Shown here piece after piece: positions 23,343 to 34,770 of a stretch of DNA of 64,000 nucleotides; position 1 is the first letter of the stretch, and every line of letters begins with the position of its first letter. The DNA comes from Hyalella azteca (taxonomy: Eukaryota; Arthropoda; Malacostraca; Amphipoda; Hyalellidae), in NCBI RefSeq assembly GCF_000764305.2, contig NW_025946499.1:140916-204915 (forward strand). The letters run 5' to 3'. Below the pieces are notes generated by a model. It made no database searches. It saw only the letters and a list, made by a program, of their open reading frames with translations, and was not told where the DNA came from. The position numbers and the translations under genes are program-made.

Positions 23343-25953
23343 GAAAAATATGAAACAAAAGCAAAAAAGTCAATAAAGTTTTATTGATATTTAAATATCG
23401 ATTAATCCATGCAAAATTAAGGGAACAGTGAAATTAAAAGTAAAGTAATCAATATAAAGGAAAATAAAACCTAGACATACAAATGAAACCTGTGAAAATT
23501 GTACAAAAAAAATGAAAAAATCGCCAATCAAAAATTTAAAAATTTAACAATTAACGAGAATAGGATGTCTTGAGAATTACGAGTAAAGTATAAAGTAAAT
23601 AATTAAAATTAATCAGAGTTTTACTTCAAATATAGATGATTTCTGCAATGATCAGAGAATAATGTTTGAAGGAGGTGTGAACATAATAAAAAAACTAAAG
23701 AAATTATTTGACAGGATGAAAAAGAGTGGCCCGAATATAATAAAAAAGCTAAAGAAATTACCTGAAATAATGAAGAAGTATTAGCTAAAAATATCGGGAA
23801 CCTGAAACAGGTACAGGTATTCATCGGAGTCCAAGCACGCTCGGGCCAAAGCCTTCTATCTCTGCGGGAATGACGCGTTACTTGCCTGCAAATGGTAGGA
23901 TCACTTCCATGATCCTTATAGATCATCGGCTTCGTCTAATCGTCTGATTATAGGCCCAAATCTTCCATAAGATCTTTGATTATGGGGGATTTCAGTATTA
24001 TTAGAATCTTTTTAATGATGTAAGTAAGTTATCATGCGAGATTTTACATATCTATAAGTGACTGAATGAGTTTTCTTCTAGATTTTCGAGTATCGTCGGA
24101 TTTCAAAAGGAAATATCGAATTTTGTTGATGACGAGATCGTCTGCAAGAAATTACAATGGGTAAAGGAATAAATAATAATTAATAATTTAAATTAAAATC
24201 CACAAATTAAAAGTTACAGAAAAACAAAATATGAAGCATCGTGTGTTGTATTTAATTTGCCTTTCATTGATGAACATCGGTTACAAAAGCTAATCTGCAT
24301 TAATAAGTTATTCGAACTGTTAAAGATTGTTCTAATCTTGAGCTGACAATGGAAATGTTCGAAAAATGTATTAGTAAAATAGCGAATAATATCACAAATT
24401 TTCTTACCTGGCAAATTTAATGATGCAAATAAACTTGAAAAATATAAATAAAAATTCCAGTTAACATCGGCATCCAAATTTTTTATTTTATTGGGCCAAT
24501 TGTAGGTAACTCAAAGACTGGACAGCTCGATAAAACCGCTTAAAATTGAAGTGAAGTAAATAGGACCGATGTTATGATGCGTTACTGGGTTTCTTATATC
24601 GCGCATGCAATTGAACTTGCGATACTCTTCATGGTTTATGAGGCGCTCTCTGAATATCAAAGAGTCTTGCGAGGCTATCGAGCAAATCGTTCAAAAATCC
24701 ACGGAAGTTTTTATTAAGATTTTGTCTCTTAATACACGAGGCCTGTAAAGTTCAGACGACACATCGAGGCCATCAGATGGCCGCTGATGTGGTATTCATG
24801 ATACCAATAATGTTTGAGATTATCTTGAAGATAAATAAGAACTTCTGAACTTTAGTGCAATATTGTCTGTTTACAGCCTCGAATAAGCAAATGGAACTGG
24901 TACTAACTTTCGTAAAAAACGTCCTAGATAAACGTATTTCAAGTATTAGAAAATAATATAAAGTGATTCTTGAGTAACGTCCTTCAATGAGTACAATTGC
25001 ATATATCGTATTATTTCAGTAAACAATCGTATGGTGAATTTTTTAATAACTTCGTTGGTTTCCTAAATTTGAATGAAGCGAAAACCTCCAGCCATGCTAC
25101 TGGACTAAAAACTGGTAAGTCATTTTTCGACGACTATTTTACGCTTATTATATCATTCGAGTATGGTAAAAATTCTAGGTTGGACACTAAAATTTGGAAA
25201 TAATTATTTTAAAAAACAATTAATTCAATACGTTTAAAACTTTCATATACGTTTCGTAATTAAATTTTTTTGTACTAACGTAGGAAAAATTAAACTACTG
25301 ATGAATATCCATAAATGAAGAAGCATATTTGCATCAAGCATTCAACTCTGAATTTCAATTCCTTTATTTCAATAATTATGTCGGAATTGAATCTCAGGGC
25401 ACCTCTGTTTAATTCTTGATTGGAATTTAAAATGCCCTGTGGGCAATGAAGAATTTTTTTGCACATAATATCGAATGTAAGATTATTATCAAAAATAATT
25501 CCAAAAAACTGTTAATTTTCCCCAACTATTTTATTAATTTTGTGACAAAAGTATTCGTACTTTGCATATTTCTTCATACCTCGAATTTTAACATTTCTTC
25601 GCATATTCCATCTGCATTAAGTAAAAAACTTTTTATTTATGCTTACAATGAAAGCCTCCTCCTCTTTAACCTTCCATAAACCTCACACTTTATTCCCTAT
25701 TTCCCATAAGGTTGTTACTTTTTGAAGGCTTAATCCACTAAACAGAAATAAGGCGCTTATCCCCGGCACAACATGAAAAATCCCGCATATATGAGTGTCT
25801 GGATTACAATTGCATTTTCTTGACTACATTTTTGCAGAACCAAGAATTTTTGAGATTGGAATTTCATTTATGCGTCAGTAAAACAACTTTTATCCAATGA
25901 ATATTTTCCGGCGAGAGAGAACTCCGTGCTATTATTACCATTGTTTCCTTTTT
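23343..25953. other. Right-arm sequence with no recognisable gene
   Basis: Reverse complement of about 15,598-18,360. It contains a 101-codon minus-strand ORF (23,621-23,926) and a 77-codon plus ORF (25,446-25,679). The latter has no intact partner in the left arm. Nothing is recognised by family. Confidence 0.55.
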
Positions 25954-26109
25954 AGCGCATTTTCTCATTTATGAAAAAAATGCACTATTGTGCTCGCCAT
26001 GTCCGTTTGTCTGTCTGTCTGTCCGTCCGTCCGTCCGTCCGTGACCTCAAGTTTTCGTCGACGAGAAAATGCGCTCTCTGTCACTCACTGCAGTGAGTAC
26101 TGAGTTATA
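25954..26109 (+). mobile_element. HINE-like interspersed element with GTCY microsatellite, copy 1
   Basis: The element opens AGCGCATTTTCTCATTT, passes through a run of GTCT/GTCC/GTCCG repeats, then has GACGAGAAAATGCGC (inverted partner of the start) and the perfect palindrome ACTCACTGCAGTGAGT (26,083-26,098), and closes with TGAGTTATA. It sits between T-runs. The left arm at 15,588-15,597 shows just a T-run (as As), so the element inserted after the arms formed. A GTCY microsatellite, subterminal inverted repeats, a 3' palindrome and insertion in T-tracts resemble mini-me/DINE-1 and Helentron-associated (HINE) elements. It codes for nothing and would depend on an autonomous partner. Confidence 0.8.
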
Positions 26110-27154
26110 TTTTTTTGGCTTGGTCGTGCATTAGTGTGCGAAATCTCGGTTTGTGGTTATCTGTGGTATTTTCAACAAGAAACGTTTATATATTATTATA
26201 AAATATTTAAAATGTTTTTTTTACTTTATTATAAGGCTTTTATTAACTCAAGAAAACGAAATTTCCTAAATTTCTGATCGCTTATTTCATTCCTGACCCA
26301 TTCGAAAGTTAAGCAGAAAAAATTAGCTTACCATAGCCTAGCCGATTTTCCATTCGATCAAATAAATAACGTGAGCGTGAGAGTAAAATAGTGAATGAGT
26401 ATATCATTATGTCCAACACAAATAACGAAACGCATAAAAATAACGAAATGCATAAATAGGCAAGTGAATACTATTCGTCCACCTGAATGAACATTTTCAT
26501 GAATAGATAACACACTGCAAAAAAAACAAGAAAACTAAATTCTGTTTAGCTCAAACACTGGTGTTTAACTTTATATAAAAAATTCACAGTGAAAAAGTTC
26601 CATAAAGCTGCTCCCCACTCTCAAAAAATATGACTTCTGCTTTTATGCTCTTTTTACAAGGCAGGTGGCAAAATACTTTTCTTTGAAGAGTTATAAAAGA
26701 CTTGCACTTTCCTGTCATTTGAGGCTAAAATTTGTACGGGTTGTAAAACAAAGTAAGTTGAAAAAGACATGAAGGTAGACATCTCGTCTTCGGCCTTTAT
26801 TACCATACCGAGTAAATAAAAAAAATTCTTGAAAACGAGAAATAAGTTCAAAAATTTTTTAACAACAATAAAGTTTTTTGGACGAATGGTATAGAGAAAT
26901 GATAAATAAAAAATTTAAAATATGATTTCTCATCGATCTGAATATTGTTTCTCATGGCGTCCAACCATGGGAATTATTGATAGTAATTTCGTCACCTTTT
27001 TTTTTTCTCTCGCTGAATAATAGTTTCAACTTTTTACGTCGACGCATGAAGTGAAGTTTCTGATGCAGCGTCTGGCAAACAATGTCTCTTTAAGCTACTC
27101 GCTTCGGCTGGCAAATGCCCCCTGGGACTTTCTCTTATGAGATATTCTCATTAC

Positions 27155-27830
27155 AAGAAGACAATGTAACGATTATGCAATCAACAGCAACGATTATGAG
27201 GTGGCATTTTTGAGAAGCTGCAAATTTGGGAAGAATGTATTCATCAGCAGTGATTATGGCATGGCTCATTTTAACAGCAGCGATTTTGAGATTTTTTTTC
27301 AGCGGCAGCAATTAGGAACAGACTGTACTGAGAAGCAACACTCATTTGAGAAGAATATTTTTCAGTAAAAACGATTACAATGATTTTTTTAGTAGCAACG
27401 ACTATGACAAGCCTGGTTTGAGCAAAAGCGATTGTGAAAACTCCTTTTTTGACCAGTAACGATTATGGCAAGTCTGTCTTGAACATAAGTGATTATAACG
27501 AGCGGGTTCTGAACAGCAGCGATTATGAAGACTCTCTGTTTGATCAGCAACGATTATGACGAATCTGTTATGACAAACTACGACTGTTTGTTATCTCTAA
27601 GAAGCATCATCATTCATGGGAAGACTGCGTTGGACCAGCAGCGATACCTGCTAGTAAAACACAACATAAACAGTTGTAACTGTGAGGAATTTCAGCAGTT
27701 TTCTGATATAATTAATGTTTATCGGACTCGCTCAGCCGCGATTATGAATTTACTAAGTAGCAGCGATATTGAGTTTGTTATGAACAGTAACGATAATGAA
27801 GAGCCATGTTTTGAAGAGTGACTAATAAAA
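27155..27830. repeat. Degenerate 30-bp minisatellite, right arm copy
   Basis: Units built on AGCAACGATTATGA recur imperfectly, and recognisable remnants extend to about 27,830. The plus ORF at 27,525-27,821 (98 codons) arises from these units (for example SNDYDESV and NSNDNEEP) and I treat it as a repeat artefact. Confidence 0.75.
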
Positions 27831-28502
27831 AACATTCAGCAATCTAACGCTTCTGAAGTGAACTTTCAATTTATTGCAAAAATCTCTCCTCAAACTGGGC
27901 ATATACAGACTTAGAGTTTTTAATGTCTTCAGACTTCCCATAATAAATCTCATTACCTATAGCTAATGTTATAGAATTACAAAATATGTATGTGTATTAA
28001 CTGAACGAGAGAAAAGTAACCGCAAACTAGGTAAAGGGAACCTGACTGGAGCGTTTAAAAGTTTGTTTATTTTACTGTACGATGAGAAGCAATAAAAATC
28101 GCGAGGACTCTGGCGAATTAATATTATTTGATCTTTTTTTTTAAGTCGATTTACTGATTTTGTTTACTTTGAAAGTCGATTACAAGAATTAGGTATCTTA
28201 CCCACTAAAGGCAAATTCAACTCAGGGTTCTTAAACCCATTGAAAACTTCAATTTAATTCCATCCACGAAGTAAGTGGATTCATTTGCTTACAAGTAAAT
28301 TCAACACTTCGTGTCCAGGTTATTTTGCAACCATTTCTCCCTGCGTGCTGCCAAGTCTTGATAACTAGACGAGTAAAGTTTGAAAATTGAATTAAGTGGC
28401 TGATTTCCAAAGTACCGTAACGAACATTCAAGAACAGACAACGTTGTCTCACTACGACTGACTTCTGCGCTGGTGAAATAATAGGATTGTGTTGAGTGCG
28501 CG
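27830..28502. other. Right-only block of about 0.67 kb
   Basis: In the left arm the sequence GACTCGCATAATCA runs straight into the 30-bp array. Here it is separated from the array by about 670 bp. No terminal repeats, target duplication or recognisable coding are visible. The 89-codon minus ORF at 28,249-28,518 is not identifiable. Confidence 0.6.
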
Positions 28503-30515
28503 TGATTATGCGAGTCAATAATGCCTTACTTAATTAAATCGCTCCTTGTAACGTCTATTACGTTATCGGGAAATATTTTTATTTCAGTGCTACGAAAGAC
28601 GATTGCAAAAGTCTTAAAAAAGTGGAAGTAGATTACCTTATAACAAAATAATTTCCTTTCCTTTAGTTCGTTTTGAGATTATTTTAGAATTTATGAAGTC
28701 TTTCTGCTCTTATATGATAAAAGAAATAGGAATAAGTCTGTCTTATAAAATGATATTCATTGTGCTTGTTTCATTATCTATTGCAAGCTATCATTTTATC
28801 TATGGCTGACGACACTATTACACAAATTGCGAAAAAATTAGTTCGAATTTATAATATTTGGATGTGAAATTTAATGAAGGCAAAAATATTTTTTTAATTG
28901 ATCTAATTTAAATGAATAGAGATCGGGCAGAATGACTCAAAATTCTTCGAATATTGTTTCCCGCATATTTAGGTAGGCTTGTTATTTAAAAGTAAACGGC
29001 ATCGAAGGTAAAGATTTGTTTAAAAAAATCTTGCTGAAATTAAATGGCTAATCAGTTTTATTTCATACGCGTCTTTTCTTCCTTGCTTCGCTTCCGATTA
29101 CGATCGCATCAATAAATTTTACACCATTAAATTCAAATTTAAATAAATCCAATAAAAAGCATATTTTTAAGTAGTCTGTACATAAATTCATAAACATATA
29201 ACAGCGCATCAATGTTTTTTAATATAAATGAATATACTTATTACCACGAATATCTAACGAATAATATAATTGGTTATAATTAGTTATAATATCAAAATAA
29301 ACGAATATTCGACGGTGATCCACGTACAGGTCTTGCCAAAGTTCAGCATCACGAATAAGGTTTCGACCATCCATGTTTATCTCTGAAAATTGTGTAAATT
29401 TTAAATCATTTGGTGCATATTACAAGCTAAATACTACAAATGTCTAATTCCTTAATTCTATTATAAATTTGTATTACAAAATTTCTCATCATAAGTGTGT
29501 AACCCTAAGTGCTTACTCAAAAACCATGAATGTTTGCTCATAATTGCTTAATCATAAATGTGATTTAATTCAGATATATTTCATTCGTTTATAAAATAAG
29601 AAAATTAAGACATTCAATATCCAGCTTCAGTTCAGTAAGACGATAACAAATTAAATGTTATTTTTTATAATAATTTCTGCGCATATAATTTGCATATAAT
29701 ATAACATTGACAAGAAAAAAACAATCTTAAATTAAAAACTTTGATTTGAAAATAAATTAAGTGTTTACAAGATACAATCACCTTAATTCCTTACTAACAT
29801 CTAGTAAGTCCTGATTTACTTAAGATGAACTTGAGTACTTCCAGCGCAAGGCGCAAAAGAGTCCATTAGAGCCATTGTGTACAGCAAAAAATTTAAGAAT
29901 ATTATAAGCTAAAATACGTACGATGATTGAAGAAATTTTTAAATGCTTAGGTTCGCCGCTGTGCCGGTAAGTATGTGTCAGCTCAGAGTAAATTAAAATA
30001 CTAAATTTATTGACTGTGATTTTAAAATCATAATTTTATGGCGTTGACTTTAAAATAATTATTTTATTAGGGAAGCTTTTGTATATAATTATTCAATAAT
30101 TAAAGGTAAATAATAAATACATAATATAGCACGAACATAATTAAATGATGGTGAAACGTTAACGACTGAAAATAATAATCAATATAATTTTAATAATAAT
30201 AATAAAGCAATAATCTGCCAGGAAGAACAATCACTAAGTTCAGACCATCCCTCCTGATGTATAAAGCGAACTGTCGCAATAATTCACAATAAATGCTTAT
30301 CTCGATTCTTTTGAAGTGAGTTGTACCAAAGCTTGTCGGAACTTGAAGGAAGCTCCTTGAGATTTCGCCGGCTTAGCACCCAAAATTAGAAGCGTAAAAA
30401 CCGGCATTTACTAAGCGATTGCCAAGCCCATCGAAACTTTCTAATATGACTTAAGAGGATCAGGCGGAACTTGATCGCTTGATCGCTTATAGGTTGCGCA
30501 GGGTTGACCGAGATG
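28503..30515. other. Right-arm sequence with no recognisable gene
   Basis: Reverse complement of about 11,865-13,995. AT-rich, with a short ATAATAATAA patch near 30,190. No feature beyond arm homology is supported. Confidence 0.6.
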
Positions 30516-30690
30516 GCAGTTGTAGAGGCAGTTGTAGAGGCAGTTGTAGAGGCAGTTGTAGAGGTAGTTGTAGAGGCAGTTGTAGAGGTGGCAGTTGTAG
30601 AGGCAGTTGTAGAGGCAGTTGTAGAGGCAGTTGTAGGTGCAGTTGTAGAGGCAGTTAGTAGTCGAGGCAGTTGTACAGGCAAATCAGTTA
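30516..30690. repeat. 12-bp minisatellite, right arm copy (about 13 units)
   Basis: The unit is GCAGTTGTAGAG with interruptions. The plus strand reads as EAVV repeats and the minus strand as ASTT repeats, generating ORFs of 77 and 98 codons that are artefacts. The left array is shorter and more regular. Confidence 0.9.
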
Positions 30691-30800
30691 AGGGAGATCG
30701 AGGCAGTTGTATGAGGCGGTTCAGTTGCGAGAGATAAAGCAGCTGTAGGAAAGTTATTTTTCACTAATTCAAACTTTTTTGAAGTTCGCTAAATCTTTTT

Positions 30801-30940
30801 AGAGCATTTTCTCATTTATTGAAAAAATGCACTATTGTGCTCGCCATGTCCGTCTGTCTGTCTGTCCGTCCGTGACCTCAAGTTTTCGTCGACGAGAAAA
30901 TATGCTCTCTGTCACTCACTGCAGTGAGTACTGAGTTATA
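30801..30940 (+). mobile_element. HINE-like interspersed element, copy 2
   Basis: Same architecture and orientation as the copy at 25,954: AGAGCATTTTCTC start, a shorter GTCT/GTCC run, GACGAGAAAATATGC, the palindrome ACTCACTGCAGTGAGT and a TGAGTTATA end. It interrupts a T-run; the uninterrupted left-arm site is the A-run at 11,634-11,640. This is a second independent right-arm insertion of the family. Confidence 0.8.
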
Positions 30941-32198
30941 TTTTTACTAATTCATATGCTTCATTGACTAAAAGTTCTTCATTTGCCAAAGTTTCTTCAC
31001 TGATGCAAGTTGCTTCACAGTCTCAACCTTCATTTATTTTCAATCTCATTGGGGACGCCTAGACCGGGATCAGGAATCTAGGAATTGCCGTTGCGATTTA
31101 AGGTCCAAGAAAAAATGCATTCTGCCCGTTCAAGTGAGGAGATCAGAGCCTCGATACGAGCAAGGGAAACGGAGGGAAAAACTACCAAAGAGTAATGGGA
31201 AGAGTGGTGGTAGAGTGATGATGAGTGGGGTTGAGGGGGGTAGAGTGGGATGAGAGGGGTAGAGCGGGAAGAGAATGGATATGAAAGAAATATATAGGGG
31301 ATAGAAGAAGGGAATAGAATAAGGATCGAAGGGGATTGTAGGGGGATAGACTTTTTTATTCATTTTTTTAAATTAAAAGGTTGGAAAGGGTAATTAATTC
31401 ATCATTCGAAACGATAAAATATACAGAGACAAATTTACTTTCATTACTTAGATAGTTTTTAGATAAAATAAGCAAAAAATTATTCATCATTAAATTGCAA
31501 ATGAGGAGAAATATTCTGCAGAAATAAACACACTTCTTATTACCATAGATTTCAAAAACGATGTCGTCGCCGCAAAAAATTGCATAGAACACGCAAATAC
31601 TAAATTTTATGCATGATTTTACATAGAAAAAATAGCCACGTCAGCGAATAGTTTTGACGAAGCTGATGACGGCAGCGCGGGAAGCTTCAGTAAACGAGAT
31701 TAAAAGATTTTTATTCCTTTACTTTACATGGAATTGATGTTATATAATAAAAATTATGCTGATACCATTTTCAAGAACATGAAATTTATGGTAAGATGAA
31801 AATGCGATCATGCTCTTTTAGTGTCCGTTATTTTCGATGTTAAATTCATTGAATGATGTACGTGAAAACACGAAGCCTTGTTGAATAAGATGACATATAG
31901 TGTACACTAATGAAATTTTTAGCTAGAATCATTTTTAATTCAAATTAAACAATTTTTTCATTAGTCCCCCTAAATTTGTTCCCCGGGTAGCTCTTATAGT
32001 ACGGCAGTAAAATTAAATCTACTGCTAAAGCCTTGCAATTTTTCACACGCGATCTCATTGACAGGTTTACGGTGAAGAAGGCCAATGAGCCCGTTTTTTT
32101 TACGTCAAATTAGAGGCTTAAAAATGGCTTAATTCTAAGTAGATACCTGACATGACATCACAATGCATGGCGGGCTTCGTGGCCTCATATATCTTGAC
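30941..32198. other. Right-arm sequence with no recognisable gene
   Basis: Reverse complement of about 10,377-11,633. It contains a purine-rich tract at about 31,190-31,350, built from GGGGTAGAGTGGGA-like motifs, which gives a proline/serine-rich minus ORF (31,130-31,363) of low complexity. Nothing else is recognised. Confidence 0.6.
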
Positions 32199-33487
32199 GG
32201 GTAATTTTGCCGCGCGAGAAGATGGAATACTTGTGCGTGGTGAAGATATTATGTTCTTTAGTAAGGGATGGCTACGGAAAGATGTATAAAAACTGTAGTT
32301 TTAAGCATTGTTACAGGGATTCAAGGTTAATGTATTCAACTGTGTAATAAACCGGCCTCCGACCACCGAGCAATCGGGCCACCCAATGGCCGGGGGCCAT
32401 ACTTTCCAAATTCGCTAAGTTTACGTAAGGACTTACGCTCTATTTTCTGGTCTCTGATTGGTGGATTTTGCTTGAAAGGCCGTCAATGATTGGCTGATGA
32501 ACTTACGATCTCTTAACTTATTTTGAAAGTATAGGCCCGGAAGCTGAATAAGTAAACAACTGCCCAATTGGCTGCGAAGCAATGCTTAAGGCGAGACGGT
32601 ATTTATAACCAAAGGCAAGTTCCTCAAAGTTTATTTACTAGCAAGTTAAACAATTAGCCTACTACGGAGCTAAGACGCGGAGGAGAGAGAGAGCGAGCTA
32701 GCTGAGGGACAGAGCTCTTGATCATAGAAGAAAAATAAACATAATAAGTACATTGTTAATTAATACGCCACTCGACACGACTCGACTCCGTAGGTCTTAC
32801 CTGCTTTGATTCGTTGTAAACAAATTGATTTTCGATTACAAAAAATGGTTAAATTTTTCAATTCTGAAAGCCGAATTAGGAGGTCAATAATCTGATTTAA
32901 AGGCTCCAATACTTTTCGTAATCTTTGCCAAGACAATAATACAGACGTCGACATATAGTAGTAGCCTATTTATCAGATACTTAGCTACATTCCCTTTGTA
33001 CTTAGAGAAAAACATTTAGCTGTTGGTCTTCGAAATTAATAGGATTTTTCCATCAAGCTGACCGAATTAGCTAGATATTTTATACGCAAATTAATAAAAA
33101 TGTTAAACACTGTTGTTTCGAAAAACATTATTCAAATATGTGCAATTTCTCACTGGAAAATTAATTTGGTTTTCAATTGCTTAGTTAAAAATTCAACAAC
33201 CGACTCTCCAATTAAGCTCATTCGAAAAAAAAATCCAACTAAAAAATTAAAAATCATAAACTGGCTGAAATTTTTACTGCGAATCCCTTAATTTTTCCAC
33301 GATTGCTTAAAAATCAAGCTTATCAGTATCAAAATCATAAATAAACTACTAATTAAGCTAAAATGTAAATTAAATTAATAAATTACATTAGATCAGATGG
33401 CAAGACCCAGAAATGAGTACACTTGGATCATAAGAAGCAATAAAAATAAGCTCTAATTGGATATTATTATGCCTCGCTTACGCAAGC
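32199..33487. other. Right-specific 1.29-kb block at the arm-exchange locus
   Basis: This is unrelated to the left-arm block 8924-10,376 although both flanks match. It contains the MITE-like element at 32,391-32,540, an AG-rich stretch (GGAGAGAGAGAGCGAGC) near 32,680 and AT-rich sequence to its end. No gene is recognised. The two blocks could be separate insertions, or one could be ancestral and the other a replacement. Confidence 0.6.
32391..32540. mobile_element. MITE-like element with imperfect terminal inverted repeats
   Basis: The left end reads CGGGGGCCATACTTTCCAAA and the right end, reverse complemented, CCGGGCCTATACTTTCAAAA. The similarity extends inward to an ACGTAAG/TCGTAAG pair, giving imperfect repeats of about 38-40 bp in an element of about 150 bp. 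There is no coding capacity. No clear target duplication is visible, so the exact ends and superfamily are uncertain. Confidence 0.6.
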
Positions 33488-34538
33488 AAATTAGATCCGT
33501 AATACAGGTTATGCAGAGAAAATTATGATTTTGAAATCCTACTCTAGTGAGTAGATTTTACCTACATTATAAATAATTGCTGAATATTGAATATTTTTCC
33601 AACTCACAAACCATAACAAGGTTCATATAGTTATACATTAAACATGAATTTTTGGCAGGCGGCATGTCATGAACAACTATAAATTTATTGTAGATATTTT
33701 TTTATCTATTATATATTATAGTTATATAATAATATACATTATATGCATATAATAAATCTATATAAATCTATTTATATAGGTTTATCATCAATGTTTGACA
33801 GAAGAATAACACTTGACAATCGACATGTACCGAGATCAGAAATTCTTTTTTTTTAATCTAGGTCTATATTAATTCAGTTTAAACAAAAATTTTTCATGTT
33901 ATGTTACTAGTTAATTATTATATGGTCAGTGGATGACTTTGTTTGCGTACGATTGCCCCAGAATTACTTGAAAATGAATTCCTCAAATAATGTTGCGTTG
34001 CTTCACAAAAAATAGAGTTGCGATAAGCAGTGAGTTATCATCCTATGTTTACACAATGATTACATTTGATGATAATTGTAGCGTTAAATTCTAAGGAAAA
34101 AATTTCGAATTTCATGCAACATTTATTAATTATTTTGATTAAAATTGCACCGATAATTTCAACAATGTCACTCACCATACTGACACATCCACAAAATTTT
34201 GTAATAAACACAATACCCATCAGGCAATGGCCTCTGGAACGTTAGAATGGAGTCTAAAATCGATATAAATCAAGTATCTTGTGAAAACTTCAGCAATTTG
34301 TTTCGTAAGACCGTGCATTCACCCACTGAAAAGTCGGAAATTCAATAAAAATAAAGGTTACAAACTTACTCCAGTGCATCATATCTTCATACCTCCTAAT
34401 AACTGTTACAACACAAGGGATATTATTTCAACAACATTTGCTTCACACACGAATTCTCTTTATCAGAATTTACGCTGCAATGCTGAGTATAAATACGACA
34501 TCATTCCAGCAATGAACATACGAGTTCGTAAAATAAAA
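33488..34538. other. Right-arm sequence with no recognisable gene
   Basis: Reverse complement of about 7,880-8,923. It includes TATAAT-rich microsatellite-like sequence at about 33,700-33,790. The 165-codon ORF beginning at 34,281 is discussed with the 39-bp array. Confidence 0.6.
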
Positions 34539-34770
34539 ATTCGCACTGCAGTGGAAATTCAAGTTCTTTTAATAGTAATTCGCAATGCTGTGGAAATTCA
34601 ACTTCCTTTAATAAAAATTCGCGCTGCTGTGGAAATTCAAGTTCTTTTAATAATGATTCGCAATGCAGTGGAAATTCAACATTCATTAATAAAAATTCGC
34701 GCTACTGTGGAAATTCAACATTCATTAATAAAAATTCGCGCTGCTGTGGAAATTCAGCAAACAACATCAA
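34539..34770. repeat. 39-bp tandem array, right arm copy (6 units)
   Basis: ATTCGC marks units at 34,539, 34,578, 34,617, 34,656, 34,695 and 34,734, exactly 39 bp apart. Thirteen-residue periods (IRAAVEIQ with variable LLIKI) extend a plus ORF to 165 codons (34,281-34,778). Its non-repetitive N-terminal part is not open in the left arm, so I treat the ORF as an artefact. The left arm has about two units. Confidence 0.9.
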
